The notes under the pieces were generated by a model, which saw only the letters and a program-made list of their open reading frames with translations, had not been told where the DNA came from and searched no databases. Positions 30,901-39,629 of a stretch of 64,000 bases of DNA are shown in pieces. Source of the DNA: Actinopolyspora lacussalsi (GTDB lineage: Bacteria; Actinomycetota; Actinomycetes; Mycobacteriales; Pseudonocardiaceae); assembly GCA_030803735.1 (NCBI GenBank), contig JAURUC010000001.1, positions 2,311,501 to 2,375,500 on the forward strand, given 5' to 3'. The translations under genes were made by a program, and so were the position numbers. Within the stretch, counting starts at the first letter, position 1; each line of letters begins with the position of its first letter.

Positions 30901-31008
30901 GATCAGGCGTGATCCGACTATCAGTCCTACCAGCACGACCGCGCCCAGGATCAGAAGGATCCGGCTTCGCCGGGACAAATTGGGTACTCCTACCGGCCTC
31001 GTGGCCAC
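27976..31008 (-). CDS. UPF0182 family membrane protein
   Basis: 1010 residues from a GTG after AGGGAG; the frame is open 45 bp further. The N-terminal third has about seven membrane segments, and the rest is a large domain probably outside the cell. Conserved parts: [29 protein letters not shown] and [15 protein letters not shown]. The C-terminus adds a low-complexity Gln/Gly/Asp tract of repeated QGDQGQQ units (DNA 28140-28260) and an acidic coiled tail. A Gly/Ser/Asp linker lies near residue 360. The M. tuberculosis counterpart is Rv3193c. Function unknown. It is divergent from the PPA1309-type gene. Confidence 0.92.
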   Translation of the reverse strand: [1010 protein letters not shown]

Positions 31009-31246
31009 AGCGCACTCCCTGGTGACGATCCGCGGGCAACGGGGCCGGGTCACCGGTGCGACCCGGGCTCCCGTGCGGACAACTCTACGACCTCGTCACG
31101 AGATGGTGGGACGCGCCCGCGAATTCGCATCAAACGGACATCCCGCCCAACATGGGATCACCAGGTGGAAAGGTGTGTCGATCACCTGCGACGAGCGCTG
31201 CCACGGGGATCGGACCGGGAGGTCTCGGCGGTGCGACGATGGGCGA

Positions 31247-31810
31247 ATGTCGTCCGCTATCACCGAGGAAATGACCGCGGGGTTGCCCGCGGTGGCACGC
31301 GAGATCGAGCAGTTCGTGGCTTCGGAAGGCTGGGAACGACCGGCCAGAATGTTCGCGCTGGTCGACACCGCGGAGCTGCTGGAGGCCGAGCCCGGCCTGG
31401 CCGAACAGCTCAACACGAGTTCGACACTGACGCCGGTGGAGCAGGAAGAGCTGCCCGGCAACGACATCGGGGAGGCCCTGGCTGGTATCGGCTGGCCGGA
31501 ACGGGTACTGGGCTGCGCGCTGGTCCAGGAGATCGTGGTGCTGCCCCCGGAGGCAGAGCAGGAGCTTCCGAGCGAGGACGACGCCGCGCGGAGCGCCGCC
31601 GCGCAACACCCGGAACGCCGGGAAGCACGGCTGGTCGCCGCCGTACTGCGCGGCGGAACGCAGACCTGCCTGCTGCGGTTGCGCAACAAGGATCCCGAGG
31701 TCGACGACGGCTTCGACGGTGATCCGGAGCGGGAGGAGGGTGAGCTCGTCGAGGACAGCGCTCTGGCACCGAACCTGCTCAACGCGATGCACGCCACCTT
31801 CGAGGAGTGA
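31247..31810 (+). CDS. PPA1309-family protein
   Basis: 187 residues from ATG; the RBS is weak. Soluble acidic protein with VAREIEQFVASEGWERPARMFALVDTAELL, GWPERVLGCALVQEIVVLPP and RLVAAVLRGGTQTCLLRLR, the pattern of the actinobacterial PPA1309 family found between the UPF0182 and PDZ-protease genes. Role unknown. Convergent with the PDZ-protease gene. Confidence 0.8.
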   Translation: MSSAITEEMTAGLPAVAREIEQFVASEGWERPARMFALVDTAELLEAEPGLAEQLNTSSTLTPVEQEELPGNDIGEALAGIGWPERVLGCALVQEIVVLPPEAEQELPSEDDAARSAAAQHPERREARLVAAVLRGGTQTCLLRLRNKDPEVDDGFDGDPEREEGELVEDSALAPNLLNAMHATFEE

Positions 31811-31821
31811 CGTTCCGCCGG

Positions 31822-31854
31822 GGATCCGAGGCCGGTGAACGCCACTTCGGATCC
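31822..31854. terminator. Hairpin between PPA1309 and PDZ-protease genes
   Basis: GGATCCGA, 17-nt loop, TCGGATCC, between the two convergent stops. No clear T run. Confidence 0.5.
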
Positions 31855-31902
31855 TGATCGCACGGCTCTCGGCACCCGGATACCACCGGGTGCCGCGCCG
31901 AA

Positions 31903-32928
31903 TCAGCAGCTCGGGGGTGTCTCCCCCGCCCGTACGGACTCGAGCGCGTCGACCGCCTCGTCGAGGGTTCCCACCTCGATCAGCCGCATGTCCTCGGGGG
32001 CCTGGGGCTCGGCCTCGGCGCAGTTGCCCTCCGGCACCAGGAAGATCTCGGCGCCCGCTTCGTGGGCCTTGGTTATCTTGAAACCGATACCGCCGATGCG
32101 GCCCACGTTGCCCTGCGAGTCGATCTCACCGGTGCCCGCGACGAACTTGCCGTCCGTGAGTTGGCCCGGAGTGAGTTTGTCCACCACGGCCAGCGAGAAC
32201 ATCAGCCCGGCTGAGGGGCCACCGATGTCGGGCAGCCTGATGTCGACATCGAAATCGACCCGCGGACGCAGCCCGGGTTGCACCCCCAGGAACCCCTGGG
32301 AGCGGTCGTCCGGCGGTTGCGCGAGCCGGATGGTGGTCCGCTGCGGCTGCTGCTGCTCGTGCCTGAACCGGATGGTGACCCGCTGGCCCGGCTCGATGCC
32401 CGACAGGGCGTCCACCAACGACCGCGGGTCACTCAGCTCGGTGCCGTTCGCCGCGATCAGCTCGTCCCCCGGCTGGATCACCCCTTCGGCGGGGCTGTCG
32501 GCGACTATCTCCTCGGCGACGAGCTCGGTGGGGTAACCGAGATGACGCAGCGCCGCGGTCTCGGCGGCGTTCTGCGAGTTGCGGAAAGCACGCGTGTTGG
32601 TCCGTTGGACCTGCTGCTCGGTCTTGTCCGGCGGGAAGTAGAGCTCGCGCGGCGCCAGGGCGTAGTCACCGCTCACCCAGAAGGTCAGCGCGCTGAAGAT
32701 CGACAGCTCGTCGGTGACCGAGACGGTGGTCATGTTGAGGTGGCCATCCGTCGGGAAGGTCTTCGTACCATCGATCCGGACTACCTGCTTGCCCTGTGAA
32801 GAGCCGAGCGTGTCATGGGTGGGCCCGGGTCCCAGTGCCACGTAGGGCACCGGAACGAAAACTCCCAGCAGCCCGAAGACCACGACCAGAACGACACTCG
32901 TAAGCAGGGTCCAGGTACGGCGACTCAC
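31903..32928 (-). CDS. Membrane-anchored PDZ and Lon-like S16 protease
   Basis: 341 residues from GTG (VSRRTWTLL); a longer frame upstream lacks homology. One N-terminal membrane segment, residues about 7-27. A PDZ domain covers about 110-200 (EEIVADSPAEGVIQPGDELIAANG). The C-terminal domain is Lon-type S16: catalytic Ser in GGPSAGLMFSLAVVD and the partner Lys in GGIGFKITKAHEAGAEIFLVP. It lacks an ATPase, so it works as an ATP-independent extracytoplasmic protease. The counterpart is Rv3194c, a neighbour of Rv3193c, as here. Confidence 0.92.
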   Translation of the reverse strand: MSRRTWTLLTSVVLVVVFGLLGVFVPVPYVALGPGPTHDTLGSSQGKQVVRIDGTKTFPTDGHLNMTTVSVTDELSIFSALTFWVSGDYALAPRELYFPPDKTEQQVQRTNTRAFRNSQNAAETAALRHLGYPTELVAEEIVADSPAEGVIQPGDELIAANGTELSDPRSLVDALSGIEPGQRVTIRFRHEQQQPQRTTIRLAQPPDDRSQGFLGVQPGLRPRVDFDVDIRLPDIGGPSAGLMFSLAVVDKLTPGQLTDGKFVAGTGEIDSQGNVGRIGGIGFKITKAHEAGAEIFLVPEGNCAEAEPQAPEDMRLIEVGTLDEAVDALESVRAGETPPSC

Positions 32929-33132
32929 AGCACGACACCCTACGTGCCGCACACTGACGGCCGGCGGGCGACTTGCGTGGCGCCCGAGATGCGGAGTTCG
33001 GCGGGGAGGATCTCGAGTCGGGCGGGGACGATCTCGAGTCGGGTGACGACGATCTCGACACCACGTTCGCCCTCGGCGAGCGGCCGACCGCTCACCTACT
33101 GCCCGTCCGCCTGTTCCGCGTACGGTGGAACC

Positions 33133-34590
33133 ATGAGTGATGTGCCCTTCGGGTTCGGCCCCCAAGATCCCGACAACGAGGAACCCGATGATCGCAACAG
33201 GGGCGACTCATCGGACGGTGGCTCCGGGGGCGGCGCCGGCTTTTCCGGAGGAGCGGGTTCCTTCCCCGGTTTCGGCGGGATGCCGGGTCCCGGGGGCATG
33301 CCCGGTTCCGGCGGTACGCCGAATTTCGACATCAGCGCGCTCGGCCAGATGCTGACCCAGCTCGGGCAGGCCCTCAGCCACTCCTCGAGTGGCGATTCGG
33401 GGCCGGTCAACTACGACCTGGCCAAGCAGCTGGCCCACCAGCAGCTGCAGAGCAACAAGCACACCGAGCGGCCGACCCAGCAGCAGACCAAGGCCGTCGA
33501 GGACGGCATCCAGCTCGCCGAGCTCTGGCTGGATCCCACGACCGCCTTCCCGACCGGTACGCACGTGGTGCGGTCCTGGTCGGCAGGCGACTGGGTGGAC
33601 AACACGCTGCCCACCTGGAAGCGGCTGTGCGATCCGGTGGCCGAGCGCGTCTCCGAGGCGTGGCTGGAAGCGCTGCCGGACGAGGCCAAGCAGGCCGCGG
33701 GGCCGATCGTGTCCATGCTCGGCCAGATGGGCGGGCTGACCTTCGGTTCCCAGCTGGGCAACGGGCTGGCACAGCTCGGCGGTGAAGTGCTCACCTCCAC
33801 CGATGTGGGGCTTCCACTCGGCCCGGACGGGACGGCCGCGCTGCTGCCCGCCAACATCGAGCGTTTCGGGAAGGGCCTGGATCGCCCCGCCAGTGAGGTG
33901 ACCGTCTTCCTGGCCGCGCGGGAGGCCGCGCACCACCGGCTCTTCAGTCACGTGCCCTGGCTGCGGCAGCGGTTGCTGGCGACCGTCGAGGAGTACGCAC
34001 GCGGTATCCACGTCGACACCTCCTCGCTGGAGGACCTCGCGAGCAAGGTCGATCCGAGCGACCCGAACTCGATGCAGGAGTTGATGAACTCCGGCATGCT
34101 GGAACCACGAACCACCGACGAGCAGCAGGCCGCGCTGACCCGGTTGGAGACGCTGCTGGCCCTGGTCGAGGGCTGGGTCGACGTGGTGGTCGCCGACGCG
34201 GTCGGGGAACGACTGCCCGGAGCCGACGCGCTCAGCGAGACAGTGCGGCGCAGGCGTGCCACCGGCGGCCCCGCCGAGCAGACCTTCGCGACCCTCGTGG
34301 GACTGCAGCTGCGTCCGCGTCGGCTGCGGGCGGCGGCATCGCTGTGGCGGCTGCTCACGGAACGGCACGGTGTCACGAGCCGTGACCGGGTCTGGGATCA
34401 CCCGGATCTGTTGCCGGACGGTTCCGATCTGGACGAGCCGCTGGACTTCGCCGATCGCTGGGGACAGAGCAACGAGGATCTGGACGATCCGATCGCGGCC
34501 ATTCGACGGGCCGAGGCCGCCGAGCAGGCGGGCGAATCCGGTTCGGAGGATTCCACCGGCGAGGAACGCGGCGAGGACGACGACCGCTGA
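33133..34590 (+). CDS. Zinc-dependent metalloprotease-like protein (DUF2342)
   Basis: 485 residues from ATG. The first about 80 residues are Gly/Pro/Phe-rich low complexity. The core carries LDPTTAFPTG, SWSAGDWVDNTLPTW and the segment FLAAREAAHHRLFSHVPWLRQRLLATVEEYARG, where AREAAHHRLF is the HExxH-like region of the family (here EAAHH). Acidic disordered tail at the end. Family proteins are annotated as zinc-dependent metalloproteases, though activity is poorly known. The counterpart is Rv3195. It is divergent from the PDZ-protease gene, 204 bp away. Confidence 0.85.
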   Translation: MSDVPFGFGPQDPDNEEPDDRNRGDSSDGGSGGGAGFSGGAGSFPGFGGMPGPGGMPGSGGTPNFDISALGQMLTQLGQALSHSSSGDSGPVNYDLAKQLAHQQLQSNKHTERPTQQQTKAVEDGIQLAELWLDPTTAFPTGTHVVRSWSAGDWVDNTLPTWKRLCDPVAERVSEAWLEALPDEAKQAAGPIVSMLGQMGGLTFGSQLGNGLAQLGGEVLTSTDVGLPLGPDGTAALLPANIERFGKGLDRPASEVTVFLAAREAAHHRLFSHVPWLRQRLLATVEEYARGIHVDTSSLEDLASKVDPSDPNSMQELMNSGMLEPRTTDEQQAALTRLETLLALVEGWVDVVVADAVGERLPGADALSETVRRRRATGGPAEQTFATLVGLQLRPRRLRAAASLWRLLTERHGVTSRDRVWDHPDLLPDGSDLDEPLDFADRWGQSNEDLDDPIAAIRRAEAAEQAGESGSEDSTGEERGEDDDR

Positions 34591-34766
34591 CCGGCATCCC
34601 GGCCCTGTTGCCGGGCTCGGCCGCCCCGCGACCGGGTACTCGCTCCGTCGGAACCGAACGCGGGCGATCCGGTGTGCGGAACGGCCCGACTTCGATCGAG
34701 CGGTCGCACGACGTCGGGCCTCGTTTCCGCGAGGAGGGCCCCGCTGAGGCGGCACGGCGGGGCGAG

Positions 34767-34817
34767 GCCGGGCACTGTTCGTCGCCGGGCACTGTTCGTC
34801 GCCGGTAGCTGTTCGTC
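34767..34817. repeat. 17-bp tandem repeat, three units
   Basis: Unit GCCGGGCACTGTTCGTC at 34767 and 34784, with a degenerate third at 34801. It lies between convergent genes; the rest of this 292-bp gap shows nothing. Confidence 0.85.
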
Positions 34818-34882
34818 ATCGGGCGCACCGAGGCCGCCCGATCACCGGCCGCACTGTGGGGGCCGACACGGTCGGATTCCGG

Positions 34883-35437
34883 TCAGTCGACCTCGTCACC
34901 GGATTCCGGTTCCCCGACTCCCGTTCCGAGATCGGCGGCCGCGGTCAGCCCTTCGAGATACCCGATGGCCCGTTCCGTCCTGGGATAGCGGTTCACCCAC
35001 TCCCAGAAGTCCGCTCCGTGGCCCGGAACCAGCAAGTGCGCGAGTTCGTGCACCAGCACGTAGTCGAGCACCCAGCTCGGGACCTCCCGAAGCCTGCGAC
35101 TGACGCGGATGGTGCCCTCGGCGGGTGTGCAGGAAGCCCATCTGGTGCGCATCGGGGCGACCCACCGGACTCCGGCCGCCACGGCGAGCCCGTCCAGGTA
35201 GCGCTGGGACAGTTCGGCACACCGGTTCAGCAACGCGTCGTCGGAAGCCCTGGCCGGCGACTTGCGGCGAGTCTCGCTGCGACGCAGTCTGCTGAGCATC
35301 TCGTCGACCCAGCGCCGCTCCTCGGCACGGCTCATCCGCGCGGGTAGCAGTACGACCACCCTGCCACCGTCCCGGTAGGCACTGACCGTCTGCTTTCTCC
35401 GCTTGCTGCGGCGCACCTCCACTTGCGGTTCGGTCAC
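34883..35437 (-). CDS. YgjP-type metallopeptidase (M48-like, DUF45)
   Basis: 184 residues from GTG (VTEPQVEVRRSKRRKQ). Central motif LDYVLVHELAHLLVPGHGADFWEWVNRYP contains the zinc site HELAH plus the third ligand region GHG..FW, and MRTRWASCTPAEGTIRVSRRLREVP is the typical preceding block. Soluble, cytoplasmic. The family is the WLM/YgjP domain, with few known substrates. The position matches Rv3196 in the mycobacterial order, though I am not sure the two are orthologous. Convergent with the DUF2342 gene. Confidence 0.85.
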   Translation of the reverse strand: MTEPQVEVRRSKRRKQTVSAYRDGGRVVVLLPARMSRAEERRWVDEMLSRLRRSETRRKSPARASDDALLNRCAELSQRYLDGLAVAAGVRWVAPMRTRWASCTPAEGTIRVSRRLREVPSWVLDYVLVHELAHLLVPGHGADFWEWVNRYPRTERAIGYLEGLTAAADLGTGVGEPESGDEVD

Positions 35438-35732
35438 GACCGGAGAGCCTAGCGAGGTCGATCGTGCTCGCGGGTTCCGCTGTGATCCGAACCGCAGATC
35501 AACTGCCCATTCCGCATCGAGGAATCGGGCGAACGCTGCGGATATGACTGATCGACACGAATCGAACACGCGCTGCTACCCCCGAACGGGTTAAGACATT
35601 CATCCGAAATCGCGATATGCCGAGCTCCTGCGCGCTGCTCCGGGCGCGGGTACCTTTTGCCCAGCACAGTTCCGAGGCTCGCCATGACGCGCTTGAACGC
35701 TTCGGAAGAACAGTTACCCAATGGAGGCAGCC

Positions 35733-35897
35733 GTGGCCGAGACGTACAACGGTTACTGCGTAAAGTGCCGGGAGAAGCGGGACTTCACCGGTGAGATATC
35801 GGAGACGAACGGTAGACGGATGGCCAAGGGGACCTGCCCGGTTTGCGGCACCAAGATGACCCGCATTCTCGGCAAGGCGCACAACACCCAGGGCTAG
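35733..35897 (+). CDS. Small zinc-ribbon protein, DUF5679
   Basis: 54 residues from a GTG five bases after GGAGG. VAETYNGYCVKCREKRDFT followed by GRRMAKGTCPVCGTKMTRILG: two Cys-x2-Cys pairs forming a zinc ribbon, as in DUF5679 proteins. Highly conserved in actinobacteria; role unknown, possibly translation- or nucleic-acid-linked. Stands alone. Confidence 0.88.
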   Translation: MAETYNGYCVKCREKRDFTGEISETNGRRMAKGTCPVCGTKMTRILGKAHNTQG

Positions 35898-36171
35898 CGC
35901 GCCCCAGGGCCAGCACGCCCCAGAGCCGGCACGCATCGCCGCCGAGGAGCGAGCCCCGGCGGTGAACAATGCCGCTCACAACCGCTTCGACGGCTCCTGG
36001 AACGGCGATTCGTTCGTTTCCGGCCCCCTTTCAACGGTTCGGCGGAACGATCCGTCGAGGACGATCTTGCACACGGCTACGCGAAAACCTCTAGCATGTC
36101 GGTGAGTCCGTAGGCGTGTGCTCCGGGACGGCTCGTTGTCCCGGCGCCCTGCCGACTGGAAGGGAGTTCCC

Positions 36172-37482
36172 GTGAGCGACGTCCCCCGCCGAGCAGCACA
36201 GCGCACCGTCAAACTCGCCAGTCTGCCGCTCGGTGCCGCGGGCAGAGTGGCCGCGGGATGGGGAAAGCGGCTCACCGGGCAGGACGCGGACACCGTCAGC
36301 GCCGATTTCTCCGCGCGTACGGCCGAACAGCTGTTCGCCGTGCTCGGGCAGCTCAAGGGTGGGGCGATGAAGTTCGGGCAGGCGCTGAGCGTGTTCGAGG
36401 CCGCCGTACCCGATGAACTCGCCGAGCCCTACCGGGACGCACTCTCCAAGCTGCAGACGACCTCGCAGCCGATGTCGGAGTCCAGCGTGCGGCGCACCCT
36501 GGACGAACAGTTGGGAAGCGGCTGGCACGCACGCTTCGCCGAGTTCGACGAGTCGCCCACCGCGGCCGCGAGCATCGGCCAGGTGCATCGGGCGGTCTGG
36601 CACGACGGCAGGGAGGTCGCCGTCAAGATCCAGTACCCGGGCGCGGACGAGGCACTGCGTTCCGACCTGCGCCAGTTGATGCGCTTCTCCCGGCTCTTCC
36701 AGTCGATGCTGCCCGGCGCGGAGATCAAACCGCTGCTGCGCGAGCTGCAGGACAGGATGGTCGAGGAGCTGGACTACCGCATCGAGGCCGACAACCAGCG
36801 CTCGTTCGCCACGGCTTTCGAGGGTGACGAGCTGGTGCACGTCCCCCGGGTGGTGGCGAGCTCACCCAAGGTCATGGTCACCGAGTGGGTCTCGGGTACG
36901 CCCTTCGCCGAGATCATCAACAACGGGAGCCGGGAACAGCGCGACCGGGCGGGCGAACTGCTCGGCGAGTTCCACTTCTCGTCCCCGGCCCGGGTCGGCC
37001 TGCTGCACGCCGACCCCCATCCCGGCAACTTCCAGCTGCTTCCCGACGGCAGGCTGACAGTGATCGACTTCGGCGCGGTCGCCAGACTTCCGGAAGGACT
37101 GCCGAGGACGCTGGGACGCATGCTGCGGCTGGCGCTCGAGGACCGGGCCGAGGAGCTCATGGAACTGCTGCGCAGCGACCGGTTCGTGCAGACGGACTCC
37201 GAACTCCGCGCCGAGGACGTGCAGGCGTACCTCGGGCCGTTCGTGGATCCGGCGCGAACCGAGACCTTCCACTTCACCCGTTCGTGGCTACAGCGGCAGG
37301 CCGACCGGGTGGGCGATCTGCGCAGTCCCGAGTTCCGCACCGGCCGGTCGCTGAACCTGCCCCCGGACTACCTGCTGATACACCGGGTGACACTGGGAGC
37401 GACCGGAATCCTGTGCCAGCTGGACGCGGAAGTGGCCGCCAGGGAGATCATCTCGAACTGGCAGCCCGGGTTCGCGGACTGA
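36172..37482 (+). CDS. ABC1/UbiB-type atypical kinase
   Basis: 436 residues from a GTG after GGGAG. The family-specific KxGQ motif is in LKGGAMKFGQALSVFEAAVPDEL; the A-loop/P-loop analogue in SPTAAASIGQVHRAVW; the ATP-binding Lys in VAVKIQYPG; then the catalytic loop LLHADPHPGNFQLL and metal-binding DFG in TVIDFGAVARLP. These proteins bind or hydrolyse ATP and are linked to quinone or lipid handling. The counterpart Rv3197 sits next to whiB7, as here, and is reported to connect with drug resistance. Palindrome copy 4 begins 7 bp after the stop. Confidence 0.93.
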   Translation: MSDVPRRAAQRTVKLASLPLGAAGRVAAGWGKRLTGQDADTVSADFSARTAEQLFAVLGQLKGGAMKFGQALSVFEAAVPDELAEPYRDALSKLQTTSQPMSESSVRRTLDEQLGSGWHARFAEFDESPTAAASIGQVHRAVWHDGREVAVKIQYPGADEALRSDLRQLMRFSRLFQSMLPGAEIKPLLRELQDRMVEELDYRIEADNQRSFATAFEGDELVHVPRVVASSPKVMVTEWVSGTPFAEIINNGSREQRDRAGELLGEFHFSSPARVGLLHADPHPGNFQLLPDGRLTVIDFGAVARLPEGLPRTLGRMLRLALEDRAEELMELLRSDRFVQTDSELRAEDVQAYLGPFVDPARTETFHFTRSWLQRQADRVGDLRSPEFRTGRSLNLPPDYLLIHRVTLGATGILCQLDAEVAAREIISNWQPGFAD

Positions 37483-37489
37483 GCGGCGG

Positions 37490-37507
37490 CGATTTCGCGA
37501 GAAATCG
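37490..37507. repeat. Dispersed palindrome, copy 4
   Basis: CGATTTCGCGAGAAATCG, 7 bp after the stop of the ABC1 kinase gene and 58 bp before hairpin repeat copy B. Confidence 0.85.
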
Positions 37508-37564
37508 ACGCACCCTCGGCGCTCTCGGCACCGAACACCCACCATCCTCGCAGCCGGCGCCGCC

Positions 37565-37667
37565 GCGGAGGTTCTCCGGTGCGGCTCTCGCGAGGACGGC
37601 CCCGACGTGGTGTAGTAACTACCCGATGTCGGGGCACCCGCAGCGAGAGCCGTGCCAGAGGTTCCGC
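37565..37667 (+). repeat. Nested-hairpin repeat element, copy B
   Basis: Same layout as copies A and C. Arms CGGCTCTCGC and GCGAGAGCCG pair perfectly (10 bp), CCCCGAC pairs with GTCGGGG, GTAG with CTAC around a 3-nt loop. It lies between convergent kinase and methyltransferase genes. Confidence 0.85.
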
Positions 37668-37704
37668 CACACGCACCCCTACGAAAACCGGGTGACGAAC
37701 CCTG

Positions 37705-38577
37705 TCACGCGGGTTTGCGGCCGACGAACACGCTGTGCGCGGCCAGGTAGTAGAGATCGTCCCGCCGCCCGGCGTAGTGCGGCCCCCGCTCGTCGAGCAG
37801 CTGGTCGAGCGCGGCCAGGTCGTCGGCGGAGCACTCCTCCACGGCAGCCTCGCGCAGCCACTCCAACCTGCGCAGCACGATGTCGCGCACCGAACCGGTT
37901 ACCGGAGCGGGCCAGTCCACCAGGTAGCTCCACGACTCGACGTCTTCCAGCCCTGCCTGCCGCAGTGCGGTCGACCAACCGACGGGCAGCCGCACCGTAC
38001 CCGGCATCTCGGCGCGCATCCGGCGGAACCAGGAGTGCCGCGCCGCCAGCAGGCGCTCCTCCAGTCCTGGTTCACCGACACCGACGTCCCAGGGCAGCAC
38101 GTGCGCCCACAGCCCGGACTCCACGATAACCAGCCTGCCTCCCGGACGTACCAGTTCCGCCAGCCGACGCAAGCCGGCCAGCTGGTCGGGCAGGTGGTGC
38201 ACGACCAGTGAGGAGAAAACCAGATCGGCACTGCCCACCGCGGCACCGAGTTCCTCGTCGGCGGCATCGGCCCGCACACCGCGAACCTCGACCCCCGAGG
38301 CGGCGTGTTCGGTGGCGTGACGCTCGGCCTCGGCGAGCAGCTCAGGCGCGGAATCGACGAGGGTAACCGTGCCACCCGGCAGAGTGGCGGCGAACGCCGC
38401 GGCCGCGCCGCCCGCCCCTGATCCGACGTCGATCACCGAGTGGCAGGCGTCCTGTCCCGCGACCAGTGTCTCCGCGATTCGCCGTGTCTGGGTCGCGGTG
38501 AGGCCGTCCTCGTCCCGCAGCTGCCGCAGCCGGGTGTCCCAGTCGATGTTGTCGTGCGAATGATGGTGCATGATCAT
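37705..38577 (-). CDS. SAM-dependent methyltransferase
   Basis: 290 residues from ATG 38577, or 288 from ATG 38571 (MHHHSHDNIDWD); no good RBS for either. Motif I is VIDVGSGAGGAAAAFAATLPGG, motif II VTLVDSAPELLAEAERHA, and LVFSSLVVHHLPDQLAGLRRLAELVRPGGRLVIVE is the post-motif region of class I methyltransferases. The His-rich start is unusual. The C-terminal about 100 residues may bind the substrate, which is unknown. Stands apart from the kinase gene it faces. Confidence 0.85.
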   Translation of the reverse strand: MIMHHHSHDNIDWDTRLRQLRDEDGLTATQTRRIAETLVAGQDACHSVIDVGSGAGGAAAAFAATLPGGTVTLVDSAPELLAEAERHATEHAASGVEVRGVRADAADEELGAAVGSADLVFSSLVVHHLPDQLAGLRRLAELVRPGGRLVIVESGLWAHVLPWDVGVGEPGLEERLLAARHSWFRRMRAEMPGTVRLPVGWSTALRQAGLEDVESWSYLVDWPAPVTGSVRDIVLRRLEWLREAAVEECSADDLAALDQLLDERGPHYAGRRDDLYYLAAHSVFVGRKPA

Positions 38578-39099
38578 CAAGCTTAGCCGGCCGGACAACC
38601 GAATTCCGCTCCGCACAACGGCACCCGGTCCGGTTCCGACTGTGTGACCGTCCGGGCGGAGTCCTCGGCACGCCCGAACCGGGCGAACACCGGTGGCCGG
38701 CTCGTACGCGAACACCGCGCACTCGCCGGGCCACGACAGCTCATCGAGCTCGTCCGAACTCACGCGTCGGGCGGAACTTCTCCGGTCGTGTCGTCGACCG
38801 GAGGAGGTTGTGTTCCGCGGTCGAGGTGCGCCGGGGAGGTCGCGAACCGCGCCCCTCGGGCACCCCGCTCGGAACTCGGATCAGATGCGCCGCTCGTAAC
38901 GTTCGGCCCGCCGGGAAGCGAAGCACGCCACCCGGCGCCAGAACCGCACGACGGCGATCCGATGTGGCAGTCTGGCGCGCTCGGCCTCACCGCGGAACTG
39001 TCGACAACGTAATCGCGTGGTTTCCTCGGGATACATTCTGCTGGTCTCACTTCCGTGAACATGGCTGTTCGGTTGTTGGTCGGAGCGGTCTCGCGGTGA
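38578..39099. other. Intergenic region upstream of the methyltransferase
   Basis: 522 bp between the methyltransferase start and whiB7 stop. Short frames on both strands look non-coding. No terminator, repeat or promoter stood out. Confidence 0.4.
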
Positions 39100-39471
39100 T
39101 CACGCGGCACGTCCGCGGACCGCCGAACCACCCGCACCGGCCGTGTCGGCCGACCGGTGCTTGCGTGGCCGCCCCCTCGGCCGCTTGCGAGCGATCACGG
39201 AGCCGTGTTCGACGATCTCGCCGCCCCAGACCCCCCAGGGCTCCGCCCGCGCCAGAGCTCCCGCCAGGCACTCGGACCTGATCGGGCACTCGGCGCACAG
39301 CTGCTTGGCGCGTTCGAGTTCGGACGGGTTCTCGGCGAACCACAGGTCCGGATCCCGACGACACGGGACTCGCTCGTCCGTGTCGGGCGCGGTGTGCAGC
39401 AGAGCGGAAACGGCTCCGCCGTGATTGCCGGTCTCGCCCCAGGTTGCCGCAGGGGCACTGCCGGTCGACAT
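39100..39471 (-). CDS. whiB7: Transcriptional activator WhiB7
   Basis: 123 residues from ATG five bases after AGGAGGAG. Four Fe-S ligands at about Cys37, Cys59, Cys62 and Cys68 (PCRRDPDLWF, LCAECPIRSECL), the GVWGGE turn at 80-85 that binds the sigma factor, and the AT-hook RGRPRK at 99-104 that marks WhiB7 among WhiB proteins. WhiB7 binds the housekeeping sigma factor and AT-rich DNA upstream of -35 to switch on intrinsic resistance to ribosome-targeting drugs. The leader upstream has a terminator, an upstream ORF and a matching WhiB7-type promoter. Confidence 0.96.
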   Translation of the reverse strand: MSTGSAPAATWGETGNHGGAVSALLHTAPDTDERVPCRRDPDLWFAENPSELERAKQLCAECPIRSECLAGALARAEPWGVWGGEIVEHGSVIARKRPRGRPRKHRSADTAGAGGSAVRGRAA

Positions 39472-39564
39472 GCGTTCTCCTCCTGATGAGATGAATTCTT
39501 CGACGCTGTTCGGCGCTATAACTTGATCCAATTTGGACGGAAGATTCGAGAACGGGGACACATT

Positions 39565-39598
39565 AAAAAAGCCGCGGACCCGATACCGGGTCCGCGGC
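39565..39598 (-). terminator. Attenuator terminator in the whiB7 leader
   Basis: Perfect 12-bp stem: GCCGCGGACCCG and its complement around a 4-nt loop, followed on the minus strand by six T. It lies 93 bp before the whiB7 start and 31 bp after the leader ORF stop, so it would block readthrough unless leader translation stalls. Confidence 0.9.
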
Positions 39599-39629
39599 CG
39601 AAAGAGCGATTGTCACTCGACTGAGTAAC

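Noticed and set aside
27895..30912. A 1005-codon open frame on the plus strand
   Set aside because: Antisense shadow of the UPF0182 gene; its Val/Leu/Asp-rich sequence is what that gene reads as in reverse.
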